A DNA stretch of 26,122 nucleotides from a virus: the IMG/VR virus record IMGVR_UViG_3300047319_000057, positions 1 to 26,122 of that record. One strand, given 5' to 3'. Below, piece after piece: positions 1 through 7,448 of the stretch. The translations under genes were made by a program, and so were the position numbers. Positions within the stretch are counted from its first letter, which is position 1. Each line of letters begins with the position of its first letter. The notes under the pieces were generated by a model. The model searched no databases, was not told where the DNA came from, and saw nothing but the letters and a program-made list of their open reading frames with translations.

Positions 1-2
1 TC

Positions 3-671
3 GGCGCGGTTGATCGTCTAGTGTCGTCGGCGCCGCCCGCAGAAACAGCAATCCTGCTGCTTCTCGGCGACGTCTACCACATGAACGACCAGACCAACCA
101 GACGCCCGCACACCGGCACCAGCTTGACGTCGACTCGCGCTTCGTCAAAGTCCTGCAGGTTGGCATTGAGACTTACCGGCACGCGATTCTCCGCGCGCTG
201 CAGAAACACACCCGCGTGATTGTGAAAGCCGTTCCGGGCAATCACGACCCGCAAGCCATCTGGGCGCTAGCATTCACGCTGGCGGCATACTTCTCGAATG
301 AGCCGCGGGTTGAAGTCGACCTGGGCCCGTCGAAATTCTGGTATTTCAAATTCGGCAAAGTGCTGATCGGTTCGACGCACGGCGATACAGCCAAGCATGA
401 ACAACTTGGCGGCATCATGGCATGCGATCGCGCCGAGGATTGGGGAGTAACCAAGCACAGGTACTGGTACACCGGCCATGTGCACTCCAAGGGCGTGAAG
501 GAACTGCCTGGCGTCGTCTGTGAGTCTTTCCGGACGCTCGCCGCACAGGATGCATACGCCGCCGGCCACGGCTATCGCGCTGGCCGAGACATGTGCTGCA
601 TCGTGCACCATCGCGATCACGGTGAGATCGAGCGGCACCGCTGCGATGTGGGGATGCTCGAAGCCGCCTAA
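3..671 (+). CDS. Metallophosphoesterase, 5' end missing
   Basis: Calcineurin-like metallophosphoesterase, probably acting on nucleic acid or nucleotides during DNA replication or packaging; the substrate is unknown. Visible metal-site motifs, in order: GDVYHMND (the GD motif), AVPGNHDP (GNHD), a His in STHGDTAKH, and YTGHVHS (GHxH). These four blocks are the usual dinuclear metal site. The frame is open to the first base of the window, and a GTG at 21 falls inside the region that should precede the GD motif, so I read it as an internal codon: the true start and the first Asp/His motif (DxH) lie outside the window. It is followed by a 63-bp gap and then the terminase genes, so it belongs to the end of the replication or start of the packaging region. 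Family assignment is strong; the role is inferred from position. Confidence 0.85.
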   Translation, partial: GAVDRLVSSAPPAETAILLLLGDVYHMNDQTNQTPAHRHQLDVDSRFVKVLQVGIETYRHAILRALQKHTRVIVKAVPGNHDPQAIWALAFTLAAYFSNEPRVEVDLGPSKFWYFKFGKVLIGSTHGDTAKHEQLGGIMACDRAEDWGVTKHRYWYTGHVHSKGVKELPGVVCESFRTLAAQDAYAAGHGYRAGRDMCCIVHHRDHGEIERHRCDVGMLEAA

Positions 672-702
672 CCTACCCCTCTCCATCGCGTGACAGGGTA
701 TA

Positions 703-716
703 GCCGATAAATCGGC
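703..716. repeat. Perfect 6-bp inverted repeat upstream of small terminase
   Basis: GCCGAT and ATCGGC arms flank a central AA in the 63-bp gap between the phosphoesterase and the small terminase gene. The arms are perfect. The loop is too short for a good terminator and no T tract follows, so a protein-binding operator is the more natural reading. No convincing -35/-10 pair is seen beside it. Confidence 0.35.
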
Positions 717-734
717 ACAAATCATAGAAAGACC

Positions 735-1259
735 ATGGGGCGCAAATCAAAACTCACCGAAGAACAATGGGCACAGATAAAAAGCCGCCTTCTCAACGGT
801 GAATCAGGCCGCGCTTTGGCCGAAGAGTACGGCGTTTCGGAAACGGCGATCCGAAAAAAAGTAAGTTCGCAGGTTTCGGAAATAAAAAGCGTTGCAAATC
901 AAATAGCTAGTGCGCAGACCGCACTTTCAAAGTTGCCGGTAAGTTCGCAGATAAGTGCGCAAACTTTGGCCCAGCGTCTCATATCGATTAGTAGTCACCT
1001 GGCTAGCGCAGCAGACTATGGTGCAGCCACCGCTCACCGGCTGGCTGGTATCGCGCACATGAAGGCCGCCGAGATTGACGACGGCGTCCCGCTCACAGAG
1101 GAAGGTGTGCAGACGCTGAAAGGAATCGCAGTCCTTTCCCGTATGGCGAATGAGGCAAGCGAGATCGGTGTGAACCTGCTCAGGGCGAACAAAGATATAG
1201 CTGCTGGCGCCGGCGAAGACGTACCGACGAGCCTCGATCACTTCTATGGAGCAAGCTAG
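735..1259 (+). CDS. Terminase small subunit
   Basis: DNA-recognition subunit of the packaging motor: it binds the packaging site on the concatemer and hands DNA to the large subunit. The N-terminal 45 residues form a helix-turn-helix of the resolvase-like type (TEEQWAQIKSRLL then GRALAEEYGVSETAIRKK). The remaining 130 residues are helical, as expected for oligomerisation. The ATG at 735 is preceded by AGAAAG at a suitable distance. The 3' end overlaps the large terminase by 14 bp. Codon use in the 5' third is more A/T-rich than its neighbours (many AAA, AGT, ATA), suggesting a different history. Four AGTKCGCA octamers lie inside the gene (see the repeat entry). Identity rests on the HTH plus position directly before the large terminase. 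Confidence 0.85.
   Translation: MGRKSKLTEEQWAQIKSRLLNGESGRALAEEYGVSETAIRKKVSSQVSEIKSVANQIASAQTALSKLPVSSQISAQTLAQRLISISSHLASAADYGAATAHRLAGIAHMKAAEIDDGVPLTEEGVQTLKGIAVLSRMANEASEIGVNLLRANKDIAAGAGEDVPTSLDHFYGAS
864..961 (+). repeat. Four AGT(T/G)CGCA octamers inside the small terminase gene
   Basis: Copies at 864-871, 909-916, 942-949 and 954-961. Two of them are part of a longer perfect 12-mer GTAAGTTCGCAG at 861-872 and 939-950. The offsets (45, 33 and 12) are multiples of three, so the repeat also encodes Ser-(Ser/Ala)-Gln each time. Small-terminase genes of headful phages often hold the pac site, so this is a candidate packaging-recognition cluster. It could equally be a protein-level repeat only. 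Confidence 0.4.
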
Positions 1260-2652
1260 CCGACCGACGCTGAATCCTGTTCTGCGGGACTTCTGGCGTA
1301 CGCCGACGCGTAATCGCGTGCTGTATGGTGGCCGGGCCTCATCGAAGTCATGGGATGCAGCTGGCTTCGCAACCTTTCTGGCGAGCAACTACAAGCTTCG
1401 TTTCCTGTGCGTCCGGCAGTTCCAGAACAAGATCGAGGAATCGGTCTACACGCTGCTCAAGCATCAGATTGACCGGTTCGGGCTGAACAGCCAGTTCCGC
1501 GTGCTCGACAACAAGATCATTGGCCGCAAGACCGGTGCGGAGTTTCTGTTCTACGGTCTCTGGCGGTCGATCGACGAAATCAAGTCGCTCGAAGGCATCG
1601 ACGTTCTCTGGATTGAGGAAGGTCACAACCTCTCCGAAGATCAGTGGAAGATCCTCGAGGCGACGATCCGTAAGCAAGGTTCGCAGGTCTGGATCATCTT
1701 CAACCCGCGGCTCTCGACCGACTTCGTCTACCGGCGCTTCGTTGTCAATCCGCCGCCGAACACGATTGTTCGGCGCATCAACTACGACGAGAACCCGTTC
1801 CTCTCGCAGACGATGCGGGACGTCATTGCAGCAGCTCAGGCTGAAGACGAAGATGAGTTCGCGCACATCTATCTTGGCGCGCCCAAGGATGACGATGACG
1901 ACGCGATCATCAAGCGGTCATGGATCATGGCCGCGGTGGATGCGCATAAGGCGTTGGGTCTGGATGCATCTGGCCGGAAGCGCATTGGCTACGACATAGC
2001 TGACGGCGGCCCCGACAAATGTGCCCAGATTTACGCGCACGGCTCGATCGTATCGTGGGCCGATCTTTGGAAGGCTGGCGAGGACGAACTACTGAAGTCC
2101 TGCACCCGCGTCTGGAAGGCCGCGCAGGAACGCGGCGCTGCAGTCACATACGATTCGATCGGTGTAGGCGCGAGCGCTGGCGCGAAGTTTGGCGAGCTAA
2201 ACACAAATGTCATTGACGGACGCGTCCAGTACCAGAAGTTCAACGCTGGTGCCGCAGTGTTCCGTCCCGAGTCAGAGTACAAGCAGGGCACGAAGAACAA
2301 GGACATGTTCCTGAATCTGAAGGCCCAGACATGGTGGCTGGTGGCCGACCGGTTCCGCAACACCTATAACGCTGTGCGCAAGGGCGAGAAGTTCAACGAT
2401 GACGAACTGATCAGCCTGTCCAGTGATCTTCCCCATCTCGACCAGTTGATCGACGAACTGTCTACGCCGAAGCGCGACTACGACAACAACGGAAAGGTCA
2501 AGGTCGAAAGCAAAAAGGATCTGGCGAAGCGTGAGATTGCGTCGCCTAACTTGGCCGATGCGTTCGTGATGGTATTCGCGCCCGGGCTGGAGCCGATGCA
2601 GGTATCGCAAGACGCCCTCAAACAATTCGCCCGCATGGGTCAAACCAGATGA
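1246..2652 (+). CDS. Terminase large subunit (ATPase/nuclease)
   Basis: Motor of DNA packaging: an ATPase that translocates DNA through the portal and a nuclease that cuts the concatemer. In the ATPase domain the Walker A motif is GGRASSKS (residues 28-35) and the Walker B motif is VLWIEEGH (about 120-127) with the catalytic Glu. In the RNase H-like nuclease domain the acidic residues are in IGYDIADGG (D250), TYDSIGVG (D303) and NLADAFVM (about D438). At 468 aa it is normal for the PBSX/Terminase_3 type. The ATG at 1246 lies inside the small subunit gene, giving a 14-bp overlap and translational coupling. The stop overlaps the portal start as ATGA. All expected motifs are present, so it should be active. 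Confidence 0.97.
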   Translation: MEQASRPTLNPVLRDFWRTPTRNRVLYGGRASSKSWDAAGFATFLASNYKLRFLCVRQFQNKIEESVYTLLKHQIDRFGLNSQFRVLDNKIIGRKTGAEFLFYGLWRSIDEIKSLEGIDVLWIEEGHNLSEDQWKILEATIRKQGSQVWIIFNPRLSTDFVYRRFVVNPPPNTIVRRINYDENPFLSQTMRDVIAAAQAEDEDEFAHIYLGAPKDDDDDAIIKRSWIMAAVDAHKALGLDASGRKRIGYDIADGGPDKCAQIYAHGSIVSWADLWKAGEDELLKSCTRVWKAAQERGAAVTYDSIGVGASAGAKFGELNTNVIDGRVQYQKFNAGAAVFRPESEYKQGTKNKDMFLNLKAQTWWLVADRFRNTYNAVRKGEKFNDDELISLSSDLPHLDQLIDELSTPKRDYDNNGKVKVESKKDLAKREIASPNLADAFVMVFAPGLEPMQVSQDALKQFARMGQTR

Positions 2653-4220
2653 ATCGCAGACAACGCAAGAAAGCACAGATGGCCGCGCAGCATGTGGCGC
2701 CCACTGTGCCAGCGAAGCCTGCGGGCATGCGCGTAACGACTGAGGCGGTTTTGACAATGCGGTCAAAGCCCGCTACGAAGGTACCCCTGTCGCAGGACGT
2801 GTTCAAGCCATACGAGCCGATTAAAGGCGTTCTGCCGACCGGTCATTCCGGCAGACAGATGGCCATGGACAGCGGGTTCGACGCCGGTGCCGCGCACAAC
2901 CTCGGACTGCTCGACAACATCAATGCAGCGTTTGGCGAAGGTTACGCCTTTCCCGGCTTCACGGTACTTGCCAATTGGGCTCAGATCCCCGAGTTTCGCC
3001 GTCCTGCCGAGGTCTACGCGCGGGAGATGACCCGCAAGTGGATCAAGATTCAGGCTGTTGGTGAGACCGACAAGTCCGAAAAGATCAAGCGAATTGAGGC
3101 CGAGTTCAAGCGTCTGAACGTTCAGTCTGTGTTCCGCGAGGCAATCCAGCAAGATGGGCTGTACGGTCGCTCGCAGATCTTCATCGACGTCGGCATGCAG
3201 TCGGACCAACTTGACCCAGCTGAACTGAAGACTGAGTTGGTGGAATCGTCGGCTAAAGTCGGCGTCGGCTCCATTAAGCGTCTGGCTGTAATCGAGCCGA
3301 TCTGGAGCTACCCGAACCGCTACAACGCGAATGATCCGCTGGATCCGACGTTCTACAAACCGATTTCGTGGTTTGTCATGGGCAAGGAGATTCACTCCAG
3401 CCGCCTGATGACGATCATCTCGCGCGACGTACCCGACATCCTGAAGCCGGCGTATGCCTTCTCAGGCCTGTCTCTGTCGCAGATGATGAAGCCGTACGTC
3501 GACAACTGGCTGCGCACACGTCAGTCGGTGTCTGATCTGGTCCACGCATTCACGGTCTGGACGCTCAAGACCAACATGTCGAACATCCTCAATGCCGGTG
3601 GCGCTGAGGGTTTCTACAACCGGATGCAGTTATTCAATCTCGGGCGCGACAATCACGGCGTCAACGCGATTGACAAGGATACGGAAGACTTCACCAATAT
3701 ATCGGCCCCGCTCGGGGGGTTGGACAGGCTCCAGGCGCAAAGCCAGGAGCAGCAATGTGCTCCGACAGGCCTTCCGCTGGTCTACCTAACTGGTATCACG
3801 CCAAGCGGACTGAATGCCACATCGGAAGGCGAAATAACTGTTTTCCAGGACACACTGTCCGCGAACCAGGAAATTTACACACCTCCGCTGTCGAAGATTC
3901 TCAACCTGGTGCAGTTGTCGCTGTTTGGCGAGATCGACCCGGATATTGGTTTCATCTGGGAGCCGATGCGTACGATGAGCGAGGAGCAGCGCGCGAATAT
4001 CCGCAAGACGGAAGCCGATACAGATGCGATTCTGGTCGGAGCGGGCGTTCTGTTCCCGGAAGAGGTTCGCACGCGGGTGGCCGGCGAGGAGGACTCGCCG
4101 TATCAGGGGCTCGAGACGAACATCGATCTTCCTGACCCGCCTGAGCCCGAAGAAGGCCCAGAGGCAAAGGCTGCGAAGATCAGCGGGCAGCAAGAGCCAG
4201 TAGAAACAGAGGAAGCCTAG
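2649..4220 (+). CDS. Portal protein (DUF1073 family)
   Basis: Dodecameric ring at the capsid vertex through which DNA enters and leaves, and to which connector proteins bind. The 523-aa protein shows the DUF1073-type pattern: a conserved N-terminal stretch (FPGFTVLANWAQIPEFRRP, then EMTRKWIKI), a central region with LYGRSQIFIDVG, and the C-terminal crown region (PPLSKILNLVQLSLFGEID, then FIWEPM), ending in a Glu/Pro-rich tail. Some databases label this family 'anti-CBASS Acb1-like'. Here the position directly after the large terminase and before the Mu F-like protein supports portal. The start overlaps the terminase stop (ATGA). The stop shares the palindrome CTAG with the stop of the minus-strand gene that follows. 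Confidence 0.93.
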   Translation: MNRRQRKKAQMAAQHVAPTVPAKPAGMRVTTEAVLTMRSKPATKVPLSQDVFKPYEPIKGVLPTGHSGRQMAMDSGFDAGAAHNLGLLDNINAAFGEGYAFPGFTVLANWAQIPEFRRPAEVYAREMTRKWIKIQAVGETDKSEKIKRIEAEFKRLNVQSVFREAIQQDGLYGRSQIFIDVGMQSDQLDPAELKTELVESSAKVGVGSIKRLAVIEPIWSYPNRYNANDPLDPTFYKPISWFVMGKEIHSSRLMTIISRDVPDILKPAYAFSGLSLSQMMKPYVDNWLRTRQSVSDLVHAFTVWTLKTNMSNILNAGGAEGFYNRMQLFNLGRDNHGVNAIDKDTEDFTNISAPLGGLDRLQAQSQEQQCAPTGLPLVYLTGITPSGLNATSEGEITVFQDTLSANQEIYTPPLSKILNLVQLSLFGEIDPDIGFIWEPMRTMSEEQRANIRKTEADTDAILVGAGVLFPEEVRTRVAGEEDSPYQGLETNIDLPDPPEPEEGPEAKAAKISGQQEPVETEEA

Positions 4221-4465
4221 CCGTACCGGATTGCCCGGATGCGGCGAACCATCTCGGTTAGTTCCAGCTCCATCGCGTCAAACCGCGGCTTGCCGGCGCT
4301 ATCGATCATGCCGTTCTTCAGCGTGAACATGTCCAGTTCGGTGTCCAGCAGGTCGGACAGGTTGAAGCGAGCCGAGAACTCATCGTTCTCGCCCACATAG
4401 ACCACGACCCGCTGCGCTTCCTCATGGTCGTAGCCGACGTAATCGACGGCGATTCCTTCTTTCAT
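4217..4465 (-). CDS. Small minus-strand gene of unknown function
   Basis: I do not recognise this family. The 82-aa product is acidic, begins MKEGIAVDYVGYDHEEAQRV and ends LTEMVRRIRAIRYG; it has no signal peptide or membrane segment. The frame stays open upstream to 4639, but the extra 58 codons have shadow-like composition. The ATG at 4465 has GGGAG 7 nt upstream (in CGGGAGCCAGA), so I chose it. It fills a 256-bp stretch with no plausible plus-strand gene. Its stop overlaps the portal stop in CTAG, and its start codon is 11 bp from the divergent start of the Mu F-like gene. Protein-like composition, ribosome site and tight packing argue that it is real. A cargo gene or antisense modulator of the head operon are both possible. 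Confidence 0.65.
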   Translation of the reverse strand: MKEGIAVDYVGYDHEEAQRVVVYVGENDEFSARFNLSDLLDTELDMFTLKNGMIDSAGKPRFDAMELELTEMVRRIRAIRYG

Positions 4466-4476
4466 TCTGGCTCCCG

Positions 4477-5325
4477 ATGGCAAAGCTCGTTTCTCCGACC
4501 GGCAAGGATATTGTGCTGCGACCGGTGCGAGCGAACGCTGGTATTGAAGCGGCTTACAAGAAACAGTTGGACCGCTGGATTGACGCGATGCACAAGTCGC
4601 TGGTCTGGTGGATAAGCGCCCAATACCGTGCAAATCCACCGCCTAGCCTAGCACAGGATGCTGGCCTCGAGTCCTTTCGCGACGGTAGTCCGGCCAATGC
4701 CATGCGCCGCGCGATTCACCGCATGTCGCGACGTTGGATGAAGGCATTTGATAAGGGTTCGGGCGAACTGGCGAAGTACTTCGTTGACCGTGCAGCCGGC
4801 GCAACAGACATTCAGTTGCAGTCGATCCTGAAAAGCGCGGGTTTCACGGTCAAGTTCAAGACGACCGCAGAAGTCAACAACGCCATGCAGGCGGCGATTG
4901 GTGAGAACGTCGGGCTAATCAAGAGCATCGCATCCGAGCATCTGACGCAGGTTGAAGGCCTCGTCATGCGTCACATGCAGACCGGACGTGATCTGGGCGC
5001 ATTGACCAGCGATCTGACTGAGCGATACGACATCACGAAAAAACGAGCCTCATTTATCGCGCGCGACCAGGCCAACAAGATGACCGCGGTCATCAACCGC
5101 ACGCGCCAGAACGAACTCGGCATTACGCAGGCCCGCTGGAAGCATTCCGGCGCTGGCAAACATCCTCGCCTTTCCCACCTGGCGGCAGGCCGTGACAACG
5201 GCGGCAAAGGCGTGCTGTACGACGTGGCCAAAGGCTGCCTGATCGACGGCGAATACATCTGGCCCGGCCAGTTACCAAATTGCCGGTGCACGTCGCAAAG
5301 CGTGATACCGGGACTCGGAGATTGA
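4477..5325 (+). CDS. Minor head / head morphogenesis protein (Mu F / SPP1 gp7-like)
   Basis: Minor capsid protein associated with the portal and needed to assemble or stabilise heads. The family signature is C-terminal: RASFIARDQANKMTAVINR, NELGITQARWKHSG, HPRLSHLAAG, and the terminal Cys motif LPNCRCTSQSVIPG. The N-terminal half is helical with Arg/Lys-rich segments. The 282-aa length is typical. It sits directly after the portal, as in most tailed phages, apart from the intervening minus-strand gene. No Shine-Dalgarno motif is seen before the ATG at 4477; that stretch also encodes the start and ribosome site of the opposing gene, which may constrain it. Confidence 0.92.
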   Translation: MAKLVSPTGKDIVLRPVRANAGIEAAYKKQLDRWIDAMHKSLVWWISAQYRANPPPSLAQDAGLESFRDGSPANAMRRAIHRMSRRWMKAFDKGSGELAKYFVDRAAGATDIQLQSILKSAGFTVKFKTTAEVNNAMQAAIGENVGLIKSIASEHLTQVEGLVMRHMQTGRDLGALTSDLTERYDITKKRASFIARDQANKMTAVINRTRQNELGITQARWKHSGAGKHPRLSHLAAGRDNGGKGVLYDVAKGCLIDGEYIWPGQLPNCRCTSQSVIPGLGD

Positions 5326-5326
5326 C

Positions 5327-5617
5327 ATGGCTCTCGCCTCACTCGCACTAACCGCTGCAGTAGAGATCGCGGTAACAGCAACGTCCGCAAGAACGGTCAT
5401 TCCGGCAACCGGGACGCCGACCACTGCGCTGCTGACGAATCTCGGCCCCGCTCCTGTTTTTGTTTTGATGGGTGATAACACCGTGGTTGCAACTTCGGCA
5501 ACTGGGGCTGTGATCATGCCCGGAAAGCAGTTGCCCTTGACCATTGGCACGGCAACCAACGTCGCAGCGATCACGCTGAGCGGCGTAGCCGGCCTGAATC
5601 TGGCTGTTGGGACTTGA
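5327..5617 (+). CDS. Small Ala/Thr/Val-rich head protein, function unknown
   Basis: 96-aa protein with a low-complexity, beta-prone sequence ([20 protein letters not shown], then [20 protein letters not shown]) and almost no charged residues; no Cys. The ATG at 5327 is preceded by CGGAG 8 nt away. It lies between the Mu F-like protein and the protease/scaffold polyprotein and almost certainly belongs to the head operon. The composition is like small capsid-surface or fibre-type proteins, but I recognise no named family. Two bases separate its stop from the next ATG. Confidence 0.7.
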   Translation: MALASLALTAAVEIAVTATSARTVIPATGTPTTALLTNLGPAPVFVLMGDNTVVATSATGAVIMPGKQLPLTIGTATNVAAITLSGVAGLNLAVGT

Positions 5618-5619
5618 CA

Positions 5620-7425
5620 ATGGCAACGATCAAAGGCGCCGGGATCTGCATGATCTCGCCGCAAGGCAATGCATTGTTTCTGCTGCGTAGCCCGACGTCC
5701 AATCACCCCAACGAATGGGACTTCCCGGGCGGCAAAGCGGACGACGACGAAACGCCCGAGCAGACAGCTATCCGCGAGACGCGCGAGGAAATCGGGGGCA
5801 TGCCGTACGGCGAGCTCCAGTTGATGACCAGCGTAGAAGACATCGAGGGCGTCGACTTCATCACGTTCCGCATGCATGTCATGCACGAGTTCAAGCCGAA
5901 GCTGCAGCTCGATGAGCACACTGCCTACAAGTGGGCGCCGCTCAGCGATCCACCGCAGCCGCTTCATCCGGGTGTCAAGGGAACAGTCCACGTCGCACTT
6001 GGCGTGCAAACAGCCGACGACGACAAGCCGGCCATGGACGGCCTCGCATTCGACCGGGCAAGCGTTCGCACGGTCGACCAGGACGGCCGGATGCGCGTCG
6101 AGATTTGCCATATCTCAAAGGCAATGGTCTGTCCATATCAGGGCAGCGAAATCCCGGGTTTCGACGAACTCGGTCTGGACCCGACGCGCATCTACATGCT
6201 TTTGCGCGATCCAGAGGAACTGAAGAAATCAGTTCCCACCTGGAACAGCGTACCGCTGCTTAACGAGCATGTTCCAGTCAGCGCGGCAGATCACAAGCCT
6301 GATTCGGTTGTCGGTGCTACTGGCAGCGACGCCGCATTCAATCCGCCCTATCTCGATAACTCGCTGGTTATCTGGGCGCAAGACTCCATTCGTGGGGTCG
6401 AAACCGGGCGACAGCAGGAGATCAGCTGCGCCTACTACTACGACCCGGATATGACGCCTGGCAACTATGAGGGCGTTCCTTATGACGGGGTAATGCGGAA
6501 CATCCGCGCAAACCATGTAGCACTTGTGGAGAAGGGCCGCGCAGGCCCGGATGTCCTTGTTGCAGATTCAATCAACCCTACGGGAGCACTGACAGTGAGC
6601 AAGTCCCTCAGTAAAAAAGCAGTAATGGCAAAGGGAGCCTTGCTGGCTGTCCTGAAGCCGAAGATGGCCGCAGACGCCGCACTCGATCTGAATGCGATTC
6701 TGGCCGGCGTGAAGAAAAGCAACTGGCTTGACAAGAAGCCCGGCATTGTGGCCGCGATCAAGCCGTTGCTGGCCAAGGATGCTGACCTGGCCGACATCGT
6801 CGAATTGCTCGACAAGCTCGACGGCGAACAGCCTGACGACGACAACGTCGCACAGGACGAACCCGATCCGAAGTGCGCCGAAATCCTTGACATGCTCCGC
6901 GGCAAGATCAGCGACGAAGATCTTGCGCAGATTCAGGCCAAGATGTCGGCGCCCGCCGCAGCCCCCGCTGCTGCTGCTGACGAACCGCCGCAAACGGCGA
7001 ACGCTGCGAATGCAGACCCGAAGGACGGCAAAGACAAGGAGCCGCTTCCGACTGCGAAGGATGACAAGGAAGGCATGGTGGACAAAACCGCGATGGACAA
7101 GGCGATCAAGCTTGCAGTTGACGCAGCGCGCCGCGAGACGGAAGAGCGCACGATCACCCGTCTGCGCGGCATCGCCGAAGCAGAGGAAGTCGTCAAGCCG
7201 TACGTCGGCAAGCTGACGGCAATGGACAGCGCAGAGGCCGTCTATAAGGCCGCACTCGAAGTGATGAAGATCGACGTCGCTGGCGTCCACCCGAGCGCAT
7301 ACAAGGCCGTGCTGGTTGCTCAGCCGAAGCCGGGCGATATGCCGAAGCCGCGCGTGGCAGCAGATGCCGCAATGCCTTCGGACTTCCTCGAAGCCTTCCC
7401 GGGCGCTGATCGCATCGGCCGCTAA
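5620..7425 (+). CDS. Nudix - DUF2213 putative prohead protease - scaffold fusion
   Basis: Three-part 601-aa protein. Residues 1-135 are a Nudix hydrolase: the box runs from G38 to G60 and fits Gx5Ex7REUxEExGU (G38, E44, R52, E53, E56, E57, G59; T54 replaces the usual hydrophobic residue), so it should bind metal and hydrolyse a nucleoside-diphosphate-linked compound. Residues 141-318 are DUF2213, placed by context as the prohead protease; conserved His are in LLNEHVPV and [14 protein letters not shown]. Residues 326-601 are Ala/Asp/Lys-rich and helical with no compact-domain signature, as in scaffolds. The TTG at 5614 overlaps the previous stop; I chose the ATG at 5620, which follows TTGGGA. 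A second start at 6595 would release the scaffold alone. Position before decoration and capsid genes supports the role. Confidence 0.88.
   Translation: MATIKGAGICMISPQGNALFLLRSPTSNHPNEWDFPGGKADDDETPEQTAIRETREEIGGMPYGELQLMTSVEDIEGVDFITFRMHVMHEFKPKLQLDEHTAYKWAPLSDPPQPLHPGVKGTVHVALGVQTADDDKPAMDGLAFDRASVRTVDQDGRMRVEICHISKAMVCPYQGSEIPGFDELGLDPTRIYMLLRDPEELKKSVPTWNSVPLLNEHVPVSAADHKPDSVVGATGSDAAFNPPYLDNSLVIWAQDSIRGVETGRQQEISCAYYYDPDMTPGNYEGVPYDGVMRNIRANHVALVEKGRAGPDVLVADSINPTGALTVSKSLSKKAVMAKGALLAVLKPKMAADAALDLNAILAGVKKSNWLDKKPGIVAAIKPLLAKDADLADIVELLDKLDGEQPDDDNVAQDEPDPKCAEILDMLRGKISDEDLAQIQAKMSAPAAAPAAAADEPPQTANAANADPKDGKDKEPLPTAKDDKEGMVDKTAMDKAIKLAVDAARRETEERTITRLRGIAEAEEVVKPYVGKLTAMDSAEAVYKAALEVMKIDVAGVHPSAYKAVLVAQPKPGDMPKPRVAADAAMPSDFLEAFPGADRIGR
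6595..7425 (+). CDS. Nested in-frame scaffold protein (internal GTG start)
   Basis: Candidate separate translation product identical to the last 276 residues of the fusion. GGGAG at 6582-6586 is followed by 8 nt and GTG at 6595, in frame, exactly where the DUF2213 region ends and the helical, charged, Ala-rich part begins. Many phages make scaffold from such an in-frame internal start within the protease gene (lambda C/Nu3 is the classic case). The sequence starts [20 protein letters not shown] and ends FPGADRIGR. It is Asp/Lys/Ala-rich and lacks Cys apart from DPKCAEIL. Strong by analogy and signal, but not proven from sequence alone. Confidence 0.6.
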   Translation: MSKSLSKKAVMAKGALLAVLKPKMAADAALDLNAILAGVKKSNWLDKKPGIVAAIKPLLAKDADLADIVELLDKLDGEQPDDDNVAQDEPDPKCAEILDMLRGKISDEDLAQIQAKMSAPAAAPAAAADEPPQTANAANADPKDGKDKEPLPTAKDDKEGMVDKTAMDKAIKLAVDAARRETEERTITRLRGIAEAEEVVKPYVGKLTAMDSAEAVYKAALEVMKIDVAGVHPSAYKAVLVAQPKPGDMPKPRVAADAAMPSDFLEAFPGADRIGR

Positions 7426-7448
7426 TCAACAGGACACAGGAGTAGATC

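Noticed and set aside
2649-4220. Reading the DUF1073-type gene as an anti-CBASS nuclease because of a database label
   Set aside because: Length, position between terminase and Mu F-like gene and the motif layout fit a portal; Acb1 enzymes are small.
5272-6111. Minus-strand frame of 279 codons opposite the 96-aa gene and the Nudix region
   Set aside because: The plus strand holds two supported genes with ribosome sites and a clear Nudix motif; the minus frame shows no family.
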